Source: Lunasporangiospora selenospora | Lineage: Eukaryota; Mortierellomycota; Mortierellomycetes; Mortierellales; Mortierellaceae | NCBI GenBank assembly: GCA_015680635.1 | Contig: JAABOA010000051.1 | Location: 6,536 to 20,738 of the forward strand | Direction of reading: 5' to 3' | DNA length: 14,203 nt | Part shown: piece by piece, positions 1 through 7,630 of the stretch | Position numbering within the stretch: the stretch's first letter is position 1 | Layout: every line of letters begins with the position of its first letter | Made by a program: the position numbers and the translations under genes | Notes under the pieces: generated by a model | What the model was told of the DNA's origin: nothing | The model's database searches: none | Seen by the model: the letters and a program-made list of their open reading frames with translations, nothing else

Positions 1-340
1 CCCCGACTATCCTCTTTCCTTTGCCTCCTCCCCACTAGTTAAAAAAATACATGCTGGCAGTTCAATCTCGGCGCTCTTTCTGTATTCTAGTGTAGTAGTT
101 GACACCTTTTCCTCTTTCTACTCTCTACTGCACTCTGTCACCTTTTTTGCGCCATCATTTGTAGACCACTACAATTTATCTTAGCCATGGCCGATAATTA
201 ATCCGCATTTTAAAGTCATTGTACTGCTTTTATATTGTAGACCCTACATCAACATAGAATGAATTGCTGGCATGTGAAGACAAATGACTGTGCTGGACTA
301 CCTTTGGTCAAAGATATACTCTTAGTCTTCACCGCCATGA
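1..340. other. AT-rich flank, no gene seen
   Basis: No convincing coding frame is present on either strand. The minus strand just below base 341 is the 3' untranslated region of the NUDT12-like gene, but I find no exact AATAAA signal there, only A/T-rich variants. The left part could be the flank of a gene outside the window. A plus-strand frame at 259-486 is antisense to the last exon of the neighbouring gene and is not counted as a gene. Confidence 0.5.
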
Positions 341-2336
341 TTACATCTTTGGTTGAAGCATCTCACCCTTTTGAGCTGCCCATGCTTTTAGAATATGATG
401 AGCAATTGCTAGAGTTTGATGATAATGGGATTAGTGGATTGGTTCAGTCACTTCTAATAATCAAATTCTCGCAACGATATTCATGAGTGACATTTACCTG
501 TTCTAGGAGGAAGTCGAAGACCTCCGTCCTCGGATGGCATGCCCCAGTTCACGCCTCTCGATCCATTTAATGCGTCCAAAATTTCCTGTCGCGAAAACCA
601 CTTCGCCTCTTCCAACTCCTGATCCTCCTTTGTCACATCGAAATCCTCGTTCAGCGCCTCAGCATGACATCCAACCATCAATGAGTTGGGGAAAGGCCAA
701 GGCTGAGATGAGTGATACATAACGTGGCCAAGATGGACTCCAGCCTCCTCCTTAACCTCACGGCGTGCTGCCTCCTCGAGTGATTCTCCCGGTTCCACGA
801 ATCCTGCGAGACAGGAGTACATGCCCTTAGGCCAAACTGCCTGTCGTCCAAGCAAAACTCGCTCGCCGTCCTGTGAAATCACACAAACGATAACAACAGG
901 ATCTGAGGAGAAGAAGGGATGAATTAGTGGATAGTCAGTGTTAAACATCATACACAGCGTGTTCTTTAGCCATAGAGAAGCACACTTCAACAATACCTGT
1001 GCGAGGATATGTAAAGTTCTGTACTCCCTTGTGGGCTAGACAATCTGAAGCCTTTTCGACTCCGTTCTCGAGAAGAGTTGGGGGACAAGTTCGTTTATGA
1101 CCTCCATCAAGCGAAAGGTTTTTTTGGCCACATCCAGTGCAGAATCGGCTTCGTTTGTTCCAGTCAATAACCGATCTTGCCTGTGCGACAAGACCACCTT
1201 CTGGAGAGGAGAGCGAAAAGGCTGCAGGTCGCATCTCTGCCATGTAATGCCCATGCTTCTCAGGGAAAGCGTTCAAGAATTGCTCGATCGCATCTTTTGT
1301 CTCTTGTTTGACTCCCGGGCCTTTTGCTGACAAGTCCAAGGCCCAGTAACCGAGTCCTCGACGACCATTGACGAGCGTGACCTGTGGGATATTGCTCGCG
1401 GTCTCTGGAGATTCATCAGCTCCCAAGAACACTAGGACCATGCCGTCAGGAAGATCTGTCAATGGGTTCTTGCCGATCAAATGACTGATATCATTGTAGC
1501 TGGCAAAGGCGAGATGCTTTGTGGTAGATTTGAACATCACGCCATGATCAGCTAAGATCAGGTATCGGGACGAGGACGCCTGAATGGAAGCTTGTAAGTA
1601 TTCCTTGTCAGTTCGGAGGAAACTCAGACTATGCCATCCAAAAACGAAGTAGAATATTAGCCGAGACTTCCTATTGCATCGCTGCATATTTATCGTCCTT
1701 TTATAACACAGAAAACAACATTTACCGGTTATGAGTGCCTCCTGAAAAGTGAACAGGCTCCGTCTCATAAACTCTCCTTCGCTTCCACCACTCAGCAAGC
1801 CTAGACTTGGCTCCTCCAACGGTTTCTGAGACAGTAGACGTGGTTCCTGATGCCGTAGCAGTAACTTCAGAGGGGGTTGTCGCAGGCGCTGCAAATGGCG
1901 AAGCAGTGCTTTGCTGGGTTTTTGGCTTAGTAGTACTATTGGGCGCCAGCCGATCAAACACAGCCACGGCCTCTAATGAACCCCAAAACTCGGCAAGGTC
2001 AGCTGCTGTCTTTCCGTCTTTGTTTTGAACCTTTGGGTCGACTTTTGCGGCAGAAAGCAGAAACTCTACAATGCTGACGTGTCCATAGCGTGCTGCAAAC
2101 ATAAGCTGGATAGACAGAGGCAGGGATTAGTTCGACCGATGTGTAAGTATAAATCCCACAACGCGTAGAGTACAACGACCGTTGGAAATTGAAAATGAAA
2201 ATCAGCTTACTGGGGTCCAGCCGCGGTCATTCTTTGCCTCAAGATGGATGCGCCCCAAGTCCTTGATAGCCTCCAAGTTTCCTGCAGCGGCGGCTTCAAA
2301 GACATCGGGCTGCGGTGAGGGAGCGGAAGGTGCCAT
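341..2336 (-). CDS. NUDT12/Npy1-type NAD(H) pyrophosphatase with ankyrin repeats
   Basis: The enzyme should hydrolyse NADH (or NAD caps/NAD+) to NMN(H) and AMP using Mg2+, probably in peroxisomes or cytosol. I read five exons: 2336-2211, 2105-1726, 1628-997, 902-498 and 408-341, joined across GT-AG introns of 105, 97, 94 and 89 bases with the frame kept. They give 536 residues. Residues 11-85 form ankyrin repeats (GWTPLMFAARYGH across junction 1). An Ala/Thr-rich linker follows, then the N-terminal Nudix-like domain. A zinc ribbon has Cys332, 335, 350 and 365. The Nudix box spans 413-435 (GFVEPGESLEEAARREV then KEEAGV). SQPWPF at 445-450 is the NudC/NADH-pyrophosphatase signature. The last exon supplies AIAHHILKAW, as the family needs, and ends in Pro-Lys-Met, a possible PTS1 variant. 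The chosen ATG has A at -3 and G at +4; an in-frame ATG exists upstream at 2657. Function is certain at family level; location is inferred. Confidence 0.95.
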
Positions 2337-3008
2337 GATAAACTGATTGACTGGACGCACAGACGAACTCCAAGGTGTGGTCGAGCTTTTGAATCCGCAA
2401 GAGTGAATGAGACTGGAGCGAAAGGGTTGCGCTGGTTCGATTATGCGGGAAATGAAGTTGTGGGCTAGTGTTGAGCGACTTGAGAAACAATGGAGATTCT
2501 GGAGATGCGCGACGGAACCTCGGTAGACTGGGATGAAAGCAGAGGTCGGAAAGCAAGTGTGGGCGAAATTCGAAGAGTTGGGGATTGATGAACGGAGGGG
2601 ATGGATCTTATGCCACGGAGCGGCTGAGGGTTGGATGCGAGCCGGAAAGAAATGCATTTGTCATTCTTGCAGTTACACATTCCTCCCCCCGAACTGTCTC
2701 TTTCTTGGACTGTCCGCAGCGCGGAGCGGACATGCAATTGGGCTGGTCCAACCCTTTGCCAGCCAGCCCCTTTCAGGGTCTCGCCCAGAGGGAGGGTCTT
2801 CGACAAGCAACGACAACAAGTTGTTTCTCACGCCCCACTCAACGCTGGATCTCCTGTTACTCATTCCAGTCACCATTTTCTTGTCTTTATTTACAGAGAT
2901 GGGATCGCCTCAACTGGCAAGGAATAGTGAGGCATAATACAGAGCGAAGTGCGGGGTGAGAATGTTAGCCGATCGATGTCTACACCACAACGCTTGTCTG
3001 CATTGTAT
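2337..3008. other. Intergenic region upstream of the NUDT12-like gene
   Basis: This 672-base stretch lies between two minus-strand genes and should hold the promoter and leader of the NUDT12-like gene plus the 3' end of the stefin-like gene. Several overlapping open frames of about 100-134 codons exist on both strands (for example plus 2533-2937), but they overlap one another and resemble no family I know. One minus-strand frame (2657-2337) runs in frame into the NUDT12-like start and is basic and almost free of acidic residues. A short inverted repeat sits at 2711-2732. Confidence 0.5.
2711..2732. repeat. Inverted repeat with TCCGC/GCGGA arms
   Basis: TGTCCGC at 2711-2717 is matched by GCGGACA at 2726-2732 with an eight-base spacer. 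The spacer carries a second GCGGA at 2721-2725, so one left arm faces two right arms in tandem. It lies about 375-395 bases upstream of the NUDT12-like ATG. It could be a binding site for a fungal factor that reads CGG/CCG triplets, or simply a small hairpin. No function can be assigned from sequence alone. Confidence 0.4.
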
Positions 3009-3832
3009 TTAGTCGATGAAGTACTCGAGGGGGGTGTTCCTATCCCAGATGGCACACTCGGGAGTGGTCAAAAGCGAGTAGAATGAGACATCGCCATTGG
3101 TGCTCTTGTGGGCACTATTTATCCAACAATTGAAAGAGTAGAGCTGTTAGAACAAGCTGGATTCTAGACCCTATCCTTTGCCTCAGTCCTTTGCTCAGAC
3201 AATCCGCTTACCGGGCATGAATGAACTTTTCATCACCAAGGTGGATCTTGGCAAAGTAGGTGCTATGAAAAAAGGAGTAAGGTGGGTTCCTGAAATAAGT
3301 ATAGTCCTTTTTCAACGTCCAGTGCACTCTAGTGATACTAGGAATGATCCTTACCGGCCGAAAGCAACATCCTCGATAGCATAGATGATTGGAGTGAACT
3401 CGCTAATCTTCTTAACTATGCGGCAGCAACAAAGGGGAAAGTGAGGATGCAAGGTGTTAAGTAGCCTGAAACAGGGACCCTGCGTGAGTGTTATGCGACA
3501 GAGCTACCCAAATGCCCGTCTTTTCTCAAGGGATTGTCGAATACAACAATGACAATGAATTGATGCTTACGCTTGTCCATCTCGTGAAGACCATGAACCT
3601 TATCAGCACGGTTGATCTCATGAATCTTGTCGACAATCACCTGCTTGAGTTGCCCGAAGACTAGATGCGCCGGGAGCAATGGAACAATGATAAGTGAAAC
3701 AGAATCCTACACATGAACACCGGAATGAAAGTGAGAGTAAAAGACGGCAGAAATGGGAAATGACTTACCTTCATTGCACTCATCGTCAGCAGGAATAGGC
3801 TCGGTCATCGAGTTGTGCTTTTCGTCAGACAT
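3009..3832 (-). CDS. Stefin-like (type-1 cystatin) small cytosolic protein
   Basis: I assemble five exons: 3832-3769, 3660-3571, 3415-3355, 3262-3212 and 3114-3009, with introns of 108, 155, 92 and 97 bases, all GT-AG. The product has 123 residues and no signal peptide. After a predicted helix (about 20-38), residues 73-92 read TYFAKIHLGDEKFIHARAHK, closely matching the central strands of stefins (YF-K-GDE-F-H-R-KS), and the end LEYF matches the stefin C-terminus. Stefins inhibit papain-like proteases through an N-terminal glycine, a QVVAG loop and a Leu-Pro hairpin. Here the first 22 residues have no Gly, the loop at 67-71 is DVAFG, and KSTNGD replaces the Leu-Pro loop. A second acceptor at 3290/3289 would insert nine residues after the loop. 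The ATG has A at -3 and follows a CT-rich leader. The fold assignment is fairly firm; inhibitor activity is doubtful. Confidence 0.78.
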
Positions 3833-3910
3833 GGTGGTGGTGGAGAGGTCGAGGGGGAGGAAGAGACGATGGAAAGGATGTGGGAAAAAGAGACGAAAAC
3901 GAAGACGCGT
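3833..3910 (-). promoter_or_regulatory. Pyrimidine-rich leader of the stefin-like gene
   Basis: On the minus strand the bases just before the ATG at 3832 are strongly C/T-rich and end in repeated CCACC next to the start codon. CT-rich stretches around transcription starts are common in well-expressed fungal genes. An ACGCGT palindrome sits at 3905-3910. The transcription start itself cannot be placed from sequence. Confidence 0.45.
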
Positions 3911-4503
3911 GTATGCTGCTTCAAATACCCGGCGAGGAGAGGCGAATCGATACGCTTTGTGGCCACGGGAGCGAAAGGCCCATCTTTACTTGTTACCCCA
4001 ACGTAGTTGACCCACTCAACTTCGTCCATCATCACTCCAGAGCCCAAGTCCAAGGCTTGGTCTGGTCTGGTCCATTGGTATAACAATCTTCTGTAAGGCC
4101 CTGCCTCTTCAGCCCACTGTCCCAGCAGTCTCCGCATACCATCATACCAGCGTGAAAATAGCGCTGGGTGCGTGTCCAAGGAGGAACGGGTGTATGGATT
4201 GGTTGTCGTCCTTCCCGCGCTTCCATGCACCCAAAGGTCCCCTGCTCTTGTTTGCACTCAAAAAAAAGCGCGCGGAGGATGACCGACCAGTTGCGTAAGC
4301 ACGCGACGTTATCAGGCCCATTAATCCAAGGAGAGCCAGATTCAGGCTGGGGTTCAGGCAGGTCGAGGAAATGAGGCTGCTGGAACAAGAACCTTTCACA
4401 AGTACTGCCCCTGTCTCTTCTGCAACAAGCCACTGAACAGAGCAATAAAGCGCGTCTTGCCTACGCTTCGTAGCATCTCTCATGCAAAGCCCTTGGAATC
4501 AGG
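3911..4503. promoter_or_regulatory. Shared divergent promoter of stefin-like gene and HAT1
   Basis: The two genes run away from each other with about 670 bases between their start codons. ACGCG cores, the core of fungal MBF (Mlu1 cell-cycle box) sites, lie at 4301-4305 on the plus strand and 4451-4455 on the minus strand, 203 and 53 bases before the HAT1 ATG. CCAAT on the minus strand lies at 4074-4078 and 4198-4202, facing the stefin-like gene. Open frames of 110-150 codons overlap here on both strands but look like chance. The regulatory reading is inference from motif and position. Confidence 0.4.
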
Positions 4504-6446
4504 ATGAATTCTATCAAGCAGTGGGTCCAGTCGTCGACAGAGGCAATCAACATCAGACTAGGTACTGAGAAAAAGGCACCTTGCTGAAATTTTTTGGATT
4601 TATTCTCGCTGAGGCAGATTCAATTTTGGTTGGACATTTTGAGCTTTTGAACCTGCTCAACTATCGTCTCGAAGGATCAGGATCGAAACATCATGTCATG
4701 TCATGGACTTGTCAATTAACCTCGGGGGTAACCTGACGTCGCACTCTTCAACCAAATTTTCTACAGTCAAGGAACCTTCCGGGTCTTATGAGGACGAGGA
4801 GGACGATGATATCATTGAGTTCAACCCAGCATTTACATATCAGATCTTTGGCGAAAATGAACAGATCTTTGGTTACAAGGATCTCGTAGTCAACGTAAGA
4901 TATTGGCAGGCTTGCACCTCGAGGAGGAAAACAAAAGGATGGAGTGGCGTCTTTTCTAAAATATACGGCACTCTCAGGCGCCTTGGCCTCGTATTGATCA
5001 TTACAATAACCCACATTTTTATTAATTTTCATTTTTGGACATGTTGACAAATAGCTCGAGTTTGCTTCTGGATCACTAGCCTCATGCTTCAGCATGGGTT
5101 ATCAGGACAAGAAGCCAATGGCTGACAAGATCTATCCAGTTATGAAAGACTTTTTGCCTCCAGGTACACAAATTTGATTACGACTAGGCTTATTTTTTAC
5201 TTTGCAGCTATTGAGCAGACACAAAAACAGAGTCTAAACGGAAACTCTCTTGCTCCAGATATCATCGATAACCCTGACGTATTCTCACAAATCGTGGAAA
5301 GGGATAATACCGAGTTTAAGCCCATGGGTACAAAAATTGGCGAATATCGACTCGATAGCGGTTCGTCTGAGGACAGTGTGTTCGAATACTATCAGGTTAG
5401 AACACGAATCATAGTCATTTTAGTTCACGGCATTTGGTATTTGTCGACTCCTTTTTCATTTAACGAGGTTTACGTCACTATCTTTTTTCAATATTAGGCA
5501 AAATTCGACACACCAAGATTCCTTGAATATCACAAGAGATTGCAGTGCTTTGCCATTTTCTTTATTGATGGCGCTTCCGTAATTGAAGACACGGACGAAA
5601 AATGGGAGATTCGGCTTGTGTTTGAGAAGGTGAACAATGGCGGTCAGGCAGTCTACCATTTTGTTGGATACTGCAACATGTATCCCTACTTTTTCTACCC
5701 AGATCAAATTCGTATGAGAATCAGGTATACACTGGCTTATTTGTCGGATCTTTTTTTATCACATGCATTTCATGCTGGATCGTTACGATATTTTCGTATC
5801 CCATGAGATGGCTAGTACTGACAATTTATTTGTTACTTTGAATTTACTCCGCAATAGCCAATTCCTTATATTACCACCTTACCAGCAACAGGGACATGGA
5901 GGTCGACTCTACCAGTCATTGTACAGTGATTTCGGTAGTCGGCCTGAAATTAGAGAGATGACGGGTAAGTTTCATTCGACTTTGGAAAAAATACGGCTAC
6001 CATATTTGAGATTATCGCCATCATCGTCATCATATTTTTTTGTTCTCACTCGAATCAAATTTCCCTCAATTATGATAGTTGAGGATCCCAATGAAGAATT
6101 CAGCGATATGCGGGATAAGAACGATATGAAACACTTGACGAATGCTGGAGTCTTTAAGGATGTACAGGCGCCGATTAAAGCCGAGACGATAGCAAAGGTG
6201 GCCAAGGAGTATAAGCTGACAAAGCGACAGGTGGCGCGGTGCTTCGAATTGGCGCTGCTAAAGAATCTGGACAAGAAGAGCAGACCACAATACAAGGCAT
6301 TCCGATTGCAAGTGAAGCAGAGGCTGTATCGTCACAATGCCGAGGCGCTGAGCACACTGGACAGGCCAGAGCGAATCGAAAAGTTGCATGAGACATTTCA
6401 GAGCGTTGAGGAAGACTATCATAGGCTATTGGCCATGATTCATTAA
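4504..6446 (+). CDS. HAT1: Type B histone acetyltransferase Hat1 (KAT1)
   Basis: Hat1 acetylates lysines 5 and 12 of new histone H4, with an Rbap46/Hat2-type partner. Seven exons give 394 residues: 4504-4561, 4767-4894, 5055-5163, 5208-5395, 5498-5724, 5858-5964 and 6079-6446. Introns are 205, 160, 44, 102, 133 and 114 bases, all GT-AG. The short first exon encodes the family N-terminus (WVQSSTEAINIRL), which is why I start at 4504 and not at the ATG at 4703, which lies inside intron 1. An acidic stretch at about 28-34 precedes the Hat1 N-terminal domain (NPAFTYQIFGENEQIFGYKDL). The GNAT fold follows, with the acetyl-CoA loop QQQGHG at 246-251 and catalytic Glu274 in VEDPNEEF (human Glu276, yeast Glu255). 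Asp185 stands where human Hat1 has Glu187. The C-terminal helical region ends at a TAA. Length fits the family (yeast 374, human 419). Identity is not in doubt. Confidence 0.97.
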
Positions 6447-7396
6447 AACATCCCTGATCAATGGCATAGCGTCATTATTTTTTGTAGGTCTACTTCAACT
6501 GAATGAAAAAAAAAGAGGGATAGAGGGGGGAGGGGGACAACAACTGGGTAGATCTTGATGTTGAGAGGTGAGGAGGACCAGGAACTCTGTCGATTTGCAG
6601 AAACTATCACAGCCATTGCCCTGAAACTGGCAGAGGCAGCTCTGAGTTGCACCATGCCCTATCACGTTGGATGATGTTTAACAGTATCCTACAAATAAGG
6701 TAGATGGACGGTTAAAATTTGCGTGAGAGGGTATGGTCAACGGTATGGTGCGAGGAGCGAAGAGGGGTCATACTTTGGAAGAGAGAAGGACGATAAAGAT
6801 GGATTGACAGAGAATTAACGACCCCTTTATCCTCTTTTTTGTCTTTTTAACTTGGAAGAACTCATGGACACTCTATCAGATCATCCATTTTCTTTCTATT
6901 GTTGCAACTGTTGTCTTTGTCCTCAAAGAGGGGAGTGTGTCTGTTTGAAAAGTCTTGTGATTTGTGTTCGATGATGGGTGTCTTCCAAGACAGTCTTCCT
7001 CTCACCCTTCGCCCAACTTAACACCATCACCGAACAGAAGCTTTAGGTCTCGTAAAGAAAATAATTCCTCGTTCCTTTACTTATTGTTAGTATCGGTGAC
7101 CTGCAACATGGTCAATGTGACCGGCGGATATCCGGTCAGCAACATGCGATCAAAGTATCTGCAGCCTGTAGAGAGATAACAACGACAACGACGGCGCAGG
7201 GACATCTGCAACTGCCAAGATTGCGCAAGATGCCAAGGCGTGTCAAGGCAGCAGGTTTTCAGAGCGTGGCTCAGGAGGCCGCAGGATAACGACTCAGCAG
7301 TAGCTAGTCTCTACTACTCTGCCTCCACCAGCGCAAGCAATTTTTTGGCCAGCATTTACGCGGATACAGTCCCCGGCAGCCTCAACGGTCATCCCA
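6447..7396. other. Intergenic region between HAT1 and the ARM-BTB gene
   Basis: This holds the HAT1 3' flank and the promoter or leader of the next gene. No exact AATAAA follows HAT1 closely. A nine-A run at 6506-6514 is followed by G-tracts at 6517-6519, 6525-6530 and 6532-6536. CT-rich stretches lie around 6820-6900 and 6985-7025, and CAACGA-like repeats around 7178-7194. Small frames (plus 6964-7179, minus 6458-6655) show no family resemblance and are not called. Confidence 0.45.
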
Positions 7397-7525
7397 ATGG
7401 ATAGTCCTCAGCCTATGTCCGTTGAGCGGCCAGGTATCCAGGTTTCCTTCGGCACAGTCCACTTCTACGACAACCACGCTCGTTTGAAGGTTAACCCGAG
7501 GTGGCCTCTCGTGCGCGGCTCTTAG
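7397..7525 (+). other. In-frame upstream ORF ahead of the ARM-BTB gene
   Basis: An ATG at 7397 opens a 42-codon frame ending at TAG 7523-7525. It is in the same frame as the main coding region, and after the TAG that frame stays open to the main ATG at 7631. The peptide (starting MDSPQPMSVERPG) matches no family I recognise. It could be a regulatory upstream ORF, or the true 5' end of the gene joined by readthrough. A 36-base GT-AG stretch at 7490-7525 would remove the TAG and keep the frame, but it is shorter than any intron seen here (44 bases). Confidence 0.35.
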
Positions 7526-7630
7526 TGTGACTGGTGCAGCAACACAAGCAGTAGAATATGTAGAATCTCGTTGAATTCGTCTCATGAAAGTTGCATTCGT
7601 TTTCATTCCTACCACTACCACCCTTCACTC

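Noticed and set aside
259-486. Plus-strand frame of 75 codons
   Set aside because: It is antisense to the last exon and intron 4 of the NUDT12-like gene and resembles nothing known.
2533-2959. Overlapping plus-strand frames of 124-134 codons upstream of the NUDT12-like gene
   Set aside because: Three frames are open at once on both strands, no domain is recognisable, and no splice partner was found; open frames here look like chance.
3805-4445. Minus-strand frames of 137-150 codons between the stefin-like gene and HAT1
   Set aside because: They overlap each other, the stefin-like first exon and the likely promoter, and show no family resemblance.
4703-5047. Plus-strand frame starting at 4703 as an independent gene
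   Set aside because: It runs through HAT1 intron 1, exon 2 and intron 2; the conserved residues belong to HAT1, whose real start is at 4504.
7382-7621. Minus-strand frame of 79 codons before the ARM-BTB gene
   Set aside because: No domain resemblance, and it overlaps the upstream frame and start of the plus-strand gene.
7571-7630. Start of the ARM-BTB protein at 7571
   Set aside because: The codon there is TTG, not ATG; a fungal nuclear gene is expected to start at ATG, so 7631 was used.
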